Of a DNA stretch of 64,000 nt, positions 1 through 12,180 are shown piece by piece. The stretch comes from Camelus bactrianus. Its lineage: Eukaryota > Chordata > Mammalia > Artiodactyla > Camelidae. Position numbers and translations under genes: made by a program. The notes under the pieces were generated by a model. The model was given only the letters and a program-made list of their open reading frames with translations. It was not told where the DNA came from and ran no database searches. The stretch is from positions 3,596,001 through 3,660,000 of the forward strand of contig NC_133569.1 in assembly GCF_048773025.1 (NCBI RefSeq), written 5' to 3'. Within the stretch, counting starts at the first letter, position 1. Each line of letters starts with the position of its first letter.

Positions 1-249
1 CTTGTTGGGAACACAAAGTTTCTCTTAAGTTACAAACTCCAGTCCATACATATATATGGGGAGGTACTAGCTCCAACTCGGTTTTACCGTGAAAACTGCA
101 GGAACTTCAAACCGGAACTAGGAAACAGACTGAGAAACCAGAGTAAAAGTTTCTCCTGCAACCCGTTCCCTTTGTGCTAGATGAACGAACGTCTCTCCAC
201 ATGCTCAGTTCTGAGAGATAAGTGTGTGTGAAAGCCGACCTTCACCTAG
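1..249 (+). repeat. Reference monomer used for phasing
   Basis: The first complete monomer, starting at 'cttgttggga' and ending at 'ttcacctag'. Landmarks in consensus coordinates: a weak AT-rich inverted repeat 'ccatacatatatatgg' near 44-59; 'ggtactagctcc' near 63-74; a CTGCAG hexamer (PstI recognition sequence) near 96-101; a run of short A-tracts near 92, 109, 123, 135 and 145; 'tgctagatgaacgaacg' near 175-191; and a short (GT)4 tract near 232-239. This copy differs from the window-wide consensus at about six positions. The start point is arbitrary, because a tandem array has no natural first base. Confidence 0.9.
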
Positions 250-299
250 CTTGTTGGGAACACAAAGTCTCTCTTCAGTTGCAAACTCCACTCCATACA

Positions 300-3134
300 T
301 ATATATGGGGAGGTACTAGCTCCAACACGGTTTTATGGTGAAAACTGCAGGAACTTCAAACAGGCACTAGGAAACAGACTGAGAATCCAGAGTAAAAGTT
401 CCTCCTGCATCCCGTTCCCTTTGTGCTAGATGAACGAACTTCTCTCCACATGCTCAGTTCTGTGAGATAATTGTGTGTGAAAGCCGTCCTTCACCTAGCT
501 TGTTGGGAACACAAAGTTTCTCTTCAGTTGCAAAATCCACACTATACATATATATGGGGAGGTACTAGCTCCAACTCGGTTTTACAGTGAATACTGCAGG
601 AACTTCAAACCAGCACTAGGAAACAGACTGAGAAACCAGAGTAAATGTTTCTCCTGCAACCCGGTCCCTTTGTGCTAGATGAACGAACGTCTCTCCACAT
701 GCTCATTTCTGAGAGATAAGTGTGTGTGAAAGCCATCCTTCACCAAGCTTGTTGGGAACACAAAGTTTCTCTTCAGTAGCAAACTCCACTCCTTACATAT
801 ATATGGCGAGGTACTAGATCCAACACGGTTTTACAGTGAAAACTGCAGGAACTTCAAACCGGCACTAGGAAACAGACTGAGAAACCAGAGTAAAAGTTTC
901 TCCTGCAACCCGTTCCATTTGTGCTAGATGAACGAACTTCTCTCCACATGCTCAGTTCTGAGAGATAAGTGTGTGTGAAAGCCATCCTTCACCTAGCTTG
1001 TTGGGAACACAAAGTTTCTCTTCAGTTGCAAACTCCACTCCGTACATATAAATGGGGAGGTACTAGCTCCAACACGGATTTACAGTGAAAACTGCAGGAA
1101 CTTCAAAACGGCACTAGGAAACAGACTGAGAAACCAGAGTAATAGTTTCGCCTGCAATCCGATCCCTTTGTGCTAGATGAACGAACGTCTCTCCACATGC
1201 TCAGTTCTGAGAGATAAGTGTGTGTGAAAGCCGTCCTTCACATAGCTTGTTGGGAACACAAAGTTTCTCTTCAGTTGCAAACTCCACTCCAAACATATAT
1301 AGGGGGAGGTACTAGCTCCAACTCCGTTTTACTGTGAAAACTGCAGGAAATTCAAAACGGCACTAGGAAACAGACTGAGAAACCAGAGTAAAAGTTTCTC
1401 CTGCAAACCATTCCTTTTGTGCTAGATGAACGAAAGTCTCTCCACATGCTCAGTTCTGAGAGATAAGTGTGTGTGAAAGCCGTCTTTCACCTAGCTTGTT
1501 GGGAACACAAAGTCTCTCTTCAGTTGCAAACTCCACTCCATAAATATATATGGGGAGGTACTAGCTCCAACTCGATTTTACAGTGAAAACTGCAGAAATT
1601 TCACACCGGCACTAGGAAAAAGACCGAGATACCAGACTAAAATTTTCTCCTGCAAACCGTTCCCTTTGTGCTAGATGAACGAAAGTCTCTCCACATGCTC
1701 AGTTCTGAGAGATAAGTGTGTTTGAAAGCCGTCCTTCACCTAGCTTGTTGGGAACACAAAGTTTCTCTTCAGTTGCAAACACCACTCCGTACATATATAT
1801 GGGGAGGTACTAGCTCCAACTCGATTTTACAGTGAAAACTACAGGAAATTCAAACCGGCACTAGGAAACAGACTGAGAAACCAGAGTAAAAGTTTCTCCT
1901 GCAAACCGTTCCCTCTTGGCTACATGAACGAATGTCTCTCCACATGCTGAGTTCTGAGAGATAAGTGTGTTTGAAAGCCGTCCTTCACCTAGCTTGTTGG
2001 GAACACAAAGTTTCTCTTCAGTTGCAAACACCACTCCTTACACATATATGGTGATGTACTAGCTCCAACTCGGTTTTACAGTGAAAACTGCAGAAACTTC
2101 AAACCGGCACTAGGAAACAGACTGAGAAACCAGAGTAAAAGTTTATCCTGCAACCCGTTAAATTTGTGCTAGATGAACGAACGTCTCTCCACATGCTCAT
2201 TTCTGAGAGATAAGTGTGAGTGAAAGCCGTCCTTCACCTAGCTTGTTGGGAACACAAATTTTCTATTCAGTTGCAAAATCCACACTATACATATATATGG
2301 GGAGGTACTAGCTCCAACTCGGATTTACAGTCAAAACTGCAGGAACTTCAAACCTGCACTAGGAAACTGACTGAGAATCCAGAGTAAATGTTTCTCCTGC
2401 AACCCGGTCCCTTTGTGCTAGATGAACGAACGTCTCTCCACATGCTCAGTTCTGAGAGATAACTGTGTGTGAAAGCCTTCCTTCACCAAGCTTGTAGGGA
2501 ACACAAAGTTTCTCTTCAGTTGCAAACTCCAATCCTTACATATATATGGCGAGGTACTAGCTCCAACACTGTTTTACAGTGAAAACTGCAGGAACTTCAA
2601 CCCGGCACTAGGAAACAGACTGAGAAACCAGAGTAAAAGTTTCTCCTGCAACCCGTTCCATTTGTGCTAGATGAACGAACTTCTCTCCACATGCTCAGTT
2701 CTGAGAGATAAGTGTGCGTGAAAGCCATCCTTCACCTAGCTTGTTGGGAACACAAAGTTTCTCTTCAGTTGCAAACTCCACTCCGTACATATATATGGGG
2801 AGGTACTAGCTCCAACACGGTTTTACAGTGAAAACTGCAGGAACTTCAAACCGGCACTAGGAAACAGACTGAGAAACCAGAGTAAAAGTTTCGCCTGCAA
2901 TCCGTTCCCTTTATGCTAGATGAAAGAACGTCTCTCCACATGCTCAGTTCTGAGAGATAAGTGTGTGTGAAAGCGGTCCTTCACCTAACTTGTTGGGAAC
3001 ACAAAGTTTCTCTTCAGTTGCAAACTCTACTCTATAAATATATAAGGGGAAGTACTAGCTCCAACTCGGTTTTACAGTGAAAACTGCAGGAACTTCAAAC
3101 CGGCACTAGGAAACAGACCGAGAAACCAGAGTAA
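300..3134 (+). repeat. Segmental duplication A, left copy (about 11.4 monomers)
   Basis: This run of monomers reappears at 5030-7864 in the same order, offset by 4730 bp (19 monomers). Shared rare variants include 'gagaatccagag' with 'cctcctgcatcccg' near 380-413, 'ggcgaggtactagatcc' near 806, 'ccctcttggctacatgaac' near 1910, and a 'tataaggggaagtactag' copy near 3040. The two copies differ only at scattered single bases, for example 'tatggtg' against 'tacggtg'. The left edge falls inside a monomer near 290-315, where the partner switches variant type. The right edge is near 3135. Confidence 0.88.
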
Positions 3135-5029
3135 AAGTTTCTCCTGCAAACCGTTCCCTTTTTGTTAGATGAACGAACGTCTCTCCACATGCTCAGTTCT
3201 GAGAGATAAGTGTGTTTGAAAGCCGTCCTTCACCTAGCTTGTTGGGAACACAAAGTTTCTCTTCAGTTGCAAACACCACTCCGTACATATATATGGGGAG
3301 TTACTAGCTCCAACTCGGTTTTACAGTGAAAACTGCAGGAACTTCAAACCGGCACTAGGAAACAGACTGAGAAACCAGAGTAAAAGTTTCTCCTGCAAAC
3401 CGTTCCCTCTTGGCTAGATGAACGAATGTCTCTCCACATGCTCAGTTCTGAGAGATAAGTGTGTGTGAAAGCCGTCCTTCACCTAGCTTGTTGGGAACAC
3501 AAAGTTTCTCTTCTGTTGCAAACACCACTCCATACATATATATGGGGAGGTACTAGCTCCAACTCGGTTTTACAGTTAAAACTGCAGGAACTTCAAACCG
3601 GCACTAGGAAACAGACTGAGAAACCAGAGTAAAAGTTTCTCCTGCAACCCTTTCCCTTTGTGCTAGATGAACGAATGTCTCTCCACATACTCAGTTCTGA
3701 GAGATAAGTGTGTGTGAAAGCCGTCCTTCACCTAGCTTGTTGGGAACACAAAGTTTCTCTCCAGTTACAAACTCCAGTCCATACATATATGTGGGGAGGT
3801 ACTAGCTCCAACTCGGTTTCACAGTGAAAACTGCAGGAACTTCAAACCGGCACTAGGAAACAGACTGAGAAACCAGAGTAAAAGTTTCTTCTGCAACCCT
3901 TTCCCTTTGTGCTATATAAACGAACGTCTCTCCACATGCTCAGTTCTGAGAGATAAGTGTGAGTGAAAGCCGTCCTTCACCTATCTTGTTGGGAACACAA
4001 AGTTTCTCTTCAGTTGCAAACTCCACTCCATACATATATATGGGGAGGTACTAGCTCCAACTCGGTTTTACAGTGAAAACTGCAGGAACTTCAAACCGGC
4101 ACTAGGAAACAGACTGAGAATCCAGAGTAAAAGTTCCCCCTGCAACCCGTTCCCTTTGTGCTAGATGAACGAACGTCTCTCCACATGCTCAGTTCTGAGA
4201 GATATGTGTGTGTGAAAGCCGTCCTTCAACGAGCTTGTTGGGAACACAAAGTTTCTCTTCAGTTGCAAACTCCACACCACACATATATATGGGGAGGTAC
4301 TAGCTCCAACTCTGTTTTACAGTGAAAACTGCAGGAACTTCAAACCAGCACTATGAAAAAGACTGAGAAACCAGAGTAAAAGTTTCTCCTGCAACCCATT
4401 CCCTTTGTGCTAGATGAACGAACGTCTCTCCACATGCTCAGTTCTGAGAGATTAATGAGTGTGAAGCCGTCCTTCACCTAGCTTGTTGGGAACACAAAGT
4501 TTCTCTTTAGTTGCAAACTCCAATCCATACATATACATGGCGAGGTACTAGCTCCAACACGGTTTTACAGTGAAAACTGCAGGGACTTCATACCGGCACT
4601 AGGAAGCAGACTAAGAAACCAATGTAAAAGTTTCTCCTGCAACCCGTTCCCTTTGTGCTAGATGAACGAACGTCTCTACACATGCTCAGTTCTGAGAGAT
4701 AAGTGTGTGTGAAAGCCGACCTTCACCTAGCTTGTTGGGAACACAAAGTCTCTCTTCAGTTGCAAACTCCACTCCATACATATATATTGGGAGGTACTAG
4801 CTCCAACTCGATTTTACAGTGAAAACTGCAGAAACTTCACACCGGCACTAGGAAACAGACCGAGATACCAGAGTAAAAGTTTCTCCTGCAAACCGTTCCC
4901 TTTGTGCTAGATGAACGAACGTCTCTCCACATGCTCAGTTCTGAGAGATAAATGTGTGTGAAAGCCGTCCTTCACCTAGCTTGTTGGGAACACAAAGTTT
5001 CTCTTCAGTTGCAAACTCCACTCCGTACA
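3135..5029 (+). repeat. Satellite monomers between the two copies of block A
   Basis: About 7.6 ordinary 249-bp monomers separate the two copies of block A. They include a shortened copy near 4450-4470 ('attaatgagtgtgaagccg') that lacks two bases of the GT/GA segment. There is no gene or other element here. Monomers near 3270-3420 ('ccctcttggctagatgaac') resemble those inside block A, so this spacer is itself built from related copies. Confidence 0.85.
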
Positions 5030-7864
5030 TATATATGGGGAGGTACTAGCTCCAACACGGTTTTACGGTGAAAACTGCAGGAACTTCAAACAGGCACTAG
5101 GAAACAGACTGAGAATCCAGAGTAAAAGTTCCTCCTGCATCCCGTTCCCTTTGTGCTAGATGAACGAACTTCTCTCCACATGCTCAGTTCTGTGAGATAA
5201 TTGTGTGTGAAAGCCGTCCTTCACCTAGCTTGTTGGGAACACAAAGTTTCTCTTCAGTTGCAAAATCCACACTATACATATATATGGGGAGGTACTAGCT
5301 CCAACTCGGTTTTACAGTGAATACTGCAGGAACTTCAAACCAGCACTAGGAAACAGACTGAGAAACCAGAGTAAATGTTTCTCCTGCAACCCGGTCCCTT
5401 TGTGCTAGATGAACGAACGTCTCTCCACATGCTCATTTCTGAGAGATAAGTGTGTGTGAAAGCCATCCTTCACCAAGCTTGTAGGGAACACAAAGTTTCT
5501 CTTCAGTAGCAAACTCCACTCCTTACATATATATGGCGAGGTACTAGATCCAACACGGTTTTACAGTGAAAACTGCAGGAACTTCAAACCGGCACTAGGA
5601 AACAGACTGAGAAACCAGAGTAAAAGTTTCTCCTGCAACCCGTTCCATTTGTGCTAGATGAACGAACTTCTCTCCACATGCTCAGTTCTGAGAGATAAGT
5701 GTGTGTGAAAGCCATCCTTCACCTAGCTTGTTGGGAACACAAAGTTTCTCTTCAGTTGCAAACTCCACTCCGTACATATAAATGGGGAGGTACTAGCTCC
5801 AACACGGATTTACAGTGAAAACTGCAGGAACATCAAAACGGCACTAGGAAACAGACTGAGAAACCAGAGTAATAGTTTCGCCTGCAATCCGATCCTTTTG
5901 TGCTAGATGAACGAACGTCTCTCCACATGCTCAGTTCTGAGAGATAAGTGTGTGTGAAAGCCGTCCTTCACCTAGCTTGTTGGGAACACAAAGTTTCTCT
6001 TCAGTTGCAAACTCCACTCCACACATATATATGGGGAGGTACTAGCTCCAACTCCGTTTTACAGTGAAAACTGCAGGAAATTCAAAACGGCACTAGGAAA
6101 CAGACTGAGAAACCAGAGTAAATGTTTCTCCTGCAAACCATTCCTTTTGTGCTAGATGAACGAACGTCTCTCCACATGCTCAGTTCTGAGAGATATGTGT
6201 GTGTGAAAGCCGTCTTTCACCTAGCTTGTTGGGAACACAAAGTCTCTCTTCAGTTGCAAACTCCACTCCATAAATATATATGGGGAGGTACTAGCTCCAA
6301 CTCGATTTTACAGTGAAAATTGCAGAAACTTCACACCGGCACTAGGAAAAAGACCAAGATACCAGACTAAAATTTTCTCCTGCAACCCGTTCCCTTTGTG
6401 CTAGATGAACGAAAGTCTCTCCACATGCTCAGTTCTGAGAGATAAGTGTGTTTGAAAGCCGTCCTTCACCTAGCTTGTTGGGAACACAAAGTTTCTCTTC
6501 AGTTGCAAACACCACTCCGTACATATATATGGGGAGGTACTAGCTCCAACTCGGTTTTACAGTGAAAACTACAGGAAATTCAAACCGGCACTAGGAAACA
6601 GACTGAGAAACCAGAGTAAAAGTTTCTCCTGCAAACCGTTCCCTCTTGGCTACATGAACGAATGTCTCTCCACATGCTGAGTTCTGAGAGATAAGTGTGT
6701 TTGAAAGCCGTCCTTCACCTAGCTTGTTGGGAACACAAAGTTTCTCTTCAGTTGCAAACACCACTCCTTACATATATATGATGATATACTAGCTCCAACT
6801 CGGTTTTACAGTGAAAACTGCAGGAACTTCAAACCGGCACTAGGAAACAGACTGAGAAACCAGAGTAAAAGTTTCTCCTGCAACCCGTTAAATTTGTGCT
6901 AGATGAACGAACGTCTCTCCACATGCTCATTTCTGAGAGATAAGTGTGAGTGAAAGCCGTACTTCACCTAGCTTGTTGGGAACACAAATTTTCTATTCAG
7001 TTGCAAAATCCACACTATACATATATATGGGGAGGTACTAGCTCCAACTCGGTTTTACAGTCAAAACTTCAGGAAATTCAAACCTGCACTAGGAAACTGA
7101 CTGAGAATCCAGAGTAAATGTTTCTCCTGCAACCCGGTCCCTTTGTGCTAGATGAACGAACGTCTCTCCACATGCTCAGTTCTGAGAGATAACTGTGTGT
7201 GAAAGCCTTCCTTCACCAAGCTTGTAGGGAACACAAAGTTTCTCTTCAGTTGCAACCTCCAATCCTTACATATATATGGCGAGGTACTAGCTCCAACACT
7301 GTTTTACAGTGAAAACTGCAGGAACTTCAACCCGGCACTAGGAAACAGACTGTGAAACCAGAGTAAAAGTTTCTCCTGCAACCCGTTCCATTTGTGCTAG
7401 ATGAACGAACTTCTCTCCACATGCTCAGTTCTGAGAGATAAGTGTGCGTGAAAGCCATCCTTCACCTAGCTTGTTGGGAACACAAAGTTTCTCTTCAGTT
7501 GCAAACTCCACTCCGTACATATATATGGGGAGGTACTAGCTCCAACACGGTTTTACAGTGAAAACTGCAGGAACTTCAAACCGGCACTAGGAAACAGACT
7601 GAGAAACCAGAGTAAAAGTTTCGCCTGCAATCCGTTCCCTTTATGCTAGATGAAAGAACGTCTCTCTACATGCTCAGTTCTGAGAGATAAGTGTGTGTGA
7701 AAGCGGTCCTTCACCTAGCTTGTTGGGAACACAAAGTTTCTCTTCAGTTGCAAACTCTACTCTATAAATATATAAGGGGAAGTACTAGCTCCAACTCGGT
7801 TTTACAGTGAAAACTGCAGGAACTTCAAACCGGCACTAGGAAACAGACCGAGAAACCAGAGTAA
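5030..7864 (+). repeat. Segmental duplication A, right copy
   Basis: Partner of 300-3134 at a constant offset of 4730 bp. I checked the offset at several points: 'caggcactag' at 361 and 5091, 'tcaaaacg' near 1103 and 5833, 'cttgtaggga' at 2491 and 7221, and 'agaaaccaga' at 3121 and 7851. After about 7865 the copy diverges ('ttcctgcattacg' here against 'ctcctgcaaaccg' in the left copy). Confidence 0.88.
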
Positions 7865-8994
7865 ATGTTTTTCCTGCATTACGTTCCCTTTGTGCTAGAT
7901 GAACGAACGTCTCTCCACATGCTCAGTTCTGAGAGGTAAGTGTGTGTGAAAGCCGTCCTTCACCTAGCTTGTTGGGAACACAAAGTTTCTCTTCACTTGC
8001 AAACTCCACTCCACACATATATATGGGGAGGTACTAGCTCCAACACGGTTTTACAGTGAAAACTGCAGGAACTTCAAACCGGCACTAAGAAACAGACTGA
8101 GAAACCAGAGTAAAAGTTTCTCCTGCAACCCGTTCCCTTTGTGCTAGATGAACGAACGTCTCTCCACATGCTCATTTCTGAGAGATAAGTGTGTGTGAAA
8201 GCCGTCCTTCACCTAGCTTTTAGGGAACACAAAGATTCTCTTCAGTTGCAAACTCCATTCCATACATATGTATGGGGAGGTACTAGCTCCAACTCTGTTT
8301 TACAGTGAAAACTGCAGGAACTTCATACCGGCACTAGGAAACAGACTGAGAAACCAGAGTAAAAGTGTCTCCTGCAACCCGTTCCCTTTGTGCTAGATGA
8401 AAGAACGTCTCTCCACATGCTCAGTTCTGAGAGATAAGTGTGTGTGAAAGCCTTCCTTCACCAAGCTTGTAGGGAACACAAAGTTTCTCTTCAGTTGCAA
8501 ACTCCAATCCTTACATATATATGGCGAGGTACTAGCTCCAACACGGTTTTACAGTGAAAACTGCAGGAAATTCAAACCGGCACTAGGGAACAGACAGAGA
8601 AACCAGAGTAAAAGTTTCTCTGCAACCCGTTCCATTTGTGCTAGATGAACGAACTTCTCTCCACATGCTCAGTTCTGAGAGATAAGTGTGTGTGAAAGCC
8701 ATCCTTCACCTAGCTTGTTGGGAACACAAAGTTTCTCTTCAGTTGCAAACTCCACTCCGTACATATATATGGGGAGGTACTAGCTCCAACACGGTTTTAC
8801 AGTGAAAACTGCAGGAACTTCAAACGGGCACTAGGAAACAGACTGAGAAACCAGAGTAAAAGTTTCACCTGCAATCCGTTCCCTTTATGCTAGATGAAAG
8901 AACGTCTCTCCACATGCTCAGTTCTGAGAGATAAGTGTGTGTGAAAGCGGTCCTTCACCTGGCTTGTTGGGAACACAAAGTTTCTCTTCAGTTG
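7865..8994 (+). repeat. Satellite monomers with a re-used 'aagctt' cassette
   Basis: About 4.5 monomers. The stretch from about 8451 repeats, at a 1245-bp offset (5 monomers), the pair of variant monomers that also lie near 7206. The first carries 'caccaagcttgtaggg' (it creates a HindIII recognition sequence) with 'ggcgaggtactag'. The second carries 'ctccgtacat' and 'ttatgctagatgaaag'. Nothing other than satellite is present. Confidence 0.8.
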
Positions 8995-9690
8995 AAAACT
9001 CTACTCTATAAATATATTAGGGGAAGTACTAGCTCCAACTCGGTTTTACAGTGAAAACTGCAGGAACTTCAAACCGGCACTAGGAAGCAGACCGAGAAAC
9101 CAGAGTAATTGTTTCTCCTGCATTACGTTCCCTTTGTGCTAGATGAACGAACGTCTCTCCACATGCTCAGTTCTGAGAGATAAGTGTGTGTGAGAGCCGT
9201 CCTTCACTTAGCTTGTTGGGAACACAAAGTTTCTCTTCAGTTGCAAACTCCACTCCACACATATATATGGGGAGGTACTAGCTCCAACTCGGTTTTACAG
9301 TGAAAACTGCAGGAACTTCAAACCGGCACTAAGAAACAGACTGAGAAACCAGAGTAAATGTTTCGCCTGCAACGCGTTCCGTTTGTGCTATATGAACGAA
9401 CGTCTCTCCACATGTTCAGTTCTGAGAGATAAGTGTGTGTGAAAGCGGTCCTTCACCTAGCTTGTTGGGAACACAAAGTTTCTCTTCAGTTGCAAACTCT
9501 ACTCCATAAATATATATGGGGAGGTACTAGCTCCAACTCGGTTTTACAGTGAAAACTGCAGGAATTTCAAACCGGCACTAGGAAATAAACCGAGAAACCA
9601 GAGTAAATGTTTCTCCTGCTTCAGGTTCCCTTTGTGCTAGATGAACGAACGTCTCTCCACATGCTCAGTTCTGAGAGATAAGTGTGTGTG
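8995..9690 (+). repeat. Duplication B, left copy (10-monomer offset)
   Basis: The region matches about 11485-12180 at an exact offset of 2490 bp (10 x 249). Matched markers are 'ctactctata' at 9001 and 11491, 'tttcgcct' at 9361 and 11851, 'tgcaaactct' at 9491 and 11981, and 'ggaaataaac' at 9581 and 12071. The exact multiple of 249 implies no net indel since the duplication. Edges lie inside monomers and are known to about 20 bp. Confidence 0.82.
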
Positions 9691-11484
9691 AAAGCCGTCC
9701 TTCACCTAGCTTGTTGGGAACACAAAGTTTCTCTTCACTTGCAAACTCCACTCCATACATATGTATGGGGAGGTACTAGCTCCAACTCTGTTTTACAGTG
9801 AAAACTGCAGGAACTTCAAACCGGCACTAGGAAACAGACTGAGAAACCAGAGTAAAAGTTTCTCCTGCAACCCGTTCCCTTTGTGCTAGATGAACGAAAG
9901 TCTCTCCACATGCTCATTTCTGAGAGATAAGTGTGTGTGAAAGCCGTCTTTCACCTAGCTTGTTGGGAACACAAAGTTTCTCTTCAGTTGCAAACTCCAC
10001 TCCATACATATGTATGGGGAGGTACTAGCTCCAACTCTGTTTTACAGTGAAAACTGCAGGAACTTCAAACCGGCACTAGGAAACAGACTGAGAAACCAGA
10101 GTAAAAGTTTCTCCTGCAACCCATTCCCTTTGTGCTAGATGAACGAACGTCTCTCCACATGCTCAGTTCTGAGAGATAAGTGTGTGTGAAAGCCGTCCTT
10201 CATTTAGATTGTAGGGAACACATAGTTTCTCTTCAGTTGCAAACTCCACTCCGTACATATATATGGGGAGGTACTAGCTCCAAATCTTTTTTACAGTGAA
10301 AACTGCAGGAACTTCAAACCGGCACTATGAAACAGACTGAGAAACCAGAGTAAAAGTTCCACCTGCAACCGGTTCCCTTTGTGCTAGATGAACGAACGTC
10401 TCTCCACATGCTCAGTTCTGAGAGATATCTGTGTGTGAAAGCCGTCCTTCACCTAGCTTGTTGGGAACACAAAGTTTCTCTTCAGTTGCAAACACCACTC
10501 CGTACATATATATGGGGAGGTACTAGCTCCAACTCGGTTTTACAGTGAAAACTACAGGAAATTCAAACCGGCACTAGGAAACAGACTGAGAAACCAGAGT
10601 AAAAGTTTCTCCTGCAAACCGTTCCCTCTTGGCTAGATGAACGAATGTCTCTCCACATGCTGAGTTCTGAGAGATAAGTGTGTTTGAAAGCCGTCCTTCA
10701 CATAGCTTGTTGGGAACACAAAGTTTCTCTTCAGTTGCAAACACCACTCCATACATATATATGGTGATGTACTAGCTCCAACTCGGTTTTACAGTGAAAA
10801 CTGCAGGAACTTCAAACCGGCACTAGGAAACAGACTGAGAAACCAGAGTAAAAGTTTCTCCTGCAACCCTTTCCCTTTGTGCTAGATGAACGAATGTCTC
10901 TCCACATGCTCAGTTCTGAGAGATAAGTGTGTGTGAAAGCCGTCCTTCACCTAGCTTGTAGGGAACACAAAGTTTCTCTCCAGGTACAAACTCCAGTCCA
11001 TACGTATATATGGGGAGGTACTAGCTCCAACTCGGTTTTACCGTGAAAACAGCAGGAACTTCAAACCGGCACTAGGAAACAGACTGAGAAACCAGAGTAA
11101 AAGTTTCGCCTGCAACCCGTTAAATTTGTGCTAGATGAACGAACGTCTCTCCACATGCTCATTTCTGACAGATAAGTGTGAGTGAAAGCCGTCCTTCACC
11201 TAGCTTGTTAGGAACACAAATTTTCTATTCAGTTGCAAAATCCACACTATACATATATATGGGGAGGTACTAGCTCCAACTCGGTTTTACAGTCAAAACT
11301 GCAGGAACTTCAAACCAGCACTAGGAAACTGACTGAGAAACCAGAGTAAATGTTTCTCCTGCAACCCGGTCCCTTTGTGCTAGATGAACGAACGTCTCTC
11401 CACATGCTCAGTTCTGAGAGATAAGTGTGTGTGAAAGCCTTCCTTCACCAAGCTTGTAGGGAACACAAAGTTTCTCTTCAGTTG
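9691..11484 (+). repeat. Satellite monomers between the copies of duplication B
   Basis: About seven ordinary monomers. Those near 10490-10960 carry the variants 'accactccgtac', 'ccctcttggctag' and 'atggtgatgtac', which also occur in order inside block A near 1780-2050 and 6510-6790. This stretch therefore shares an older origin with block A. No gene or unique sequence. Confidence 0.8.
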
Positions 11485-12180
11485 CAAACCCTACTCTATA
11501 AATATATAAGGGGAAGTACTAGCTCCAACTCGGTTTTACAGTGAAAACTGCAGGAACTTCAAACCGGCACTACGAAAAAGACCGAGAAACCAGAGTAAAT
11601 GTTTCTCCTGCATTACGTTCCCTTTGTGCTAGATGAACGAACGTCTCTAAACATGCTCAGTTCTGAGAGATAAGTGTGTGTGAGAGCCTTCCTTCACTTA
11701 GCTTGTTGGGAACACAAAGTTTCTCTTCAGTTGCAAACCCCACTCCACACATATATATGGGGAGGTACTAGCTCCAACTCGGTTTTACAGTGAAAACTGC
11801 AGGAACTTCAAACCGGCACTAAGAAACAGACTGAGAAACCAGAGTAACTGTTTCGCCTTCAACCCGTTCCGTTTGTGCTATATGAACGAACGTCTCTCCA
11901 CATGCTCAGTTCTGAGAGATAAGTGTGTGTGAAAGCGGTCCTTCACCTAGCTTGTTGGGAACACAAAGTTTCTCTTCAGTTGCAAACTCTACTCCATAAA
12001 TATATATGGGGAGGTACTAGCTCCAACTCGGTTTTACAGTGAAAACTGCAGGAACTTCAAACCGGCACTAGGAAATAAACCGAGAAACCAGAGTAAATGT
12101 TTCTCCTGCATCAGGTTCCCTTTTTGCTAGATGAACGAACGTCTCTCCACATGCTCAGTTCTGAGAGTTAAGTGTGTGTG
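11485..12180 (+). repeat. Duplication B, right copy
   Basis: Partner of 8995-9690 at +2490 bp. It includes the monomer with 'ggaaataaaccgagaaacc' and 'ctcctgcatcagg' (the left copy reads 'ctgcttcagg'). From about 12185 it joins another copy of the 'caccaagcttgtaggg' cassette. Confidence 0.82.

Noticed and set aside
1-20. 'cttgttgggaacac' as a CENP-B box.
   Set aside because: It shares TTG, TTGG and GAA elements with the mammalian box but lacks the essential TTCG and CGGG cores at the right spacing. I cannot support it as a CENP-B site.
44-59. 'ccatacatatatatgg' as a CArG box or TATA promoter element.
   Set aside because: The AT core is 12 or more bases, where a CArG box has six, and no gene or transcription start is nearby. 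An AT-rich inverted repeat is the safer description.
232-239. The GT run in each monomer as a microsatellite.
   Set aside because: It is only about four GT units, is stable across copies, and shows no expansion.
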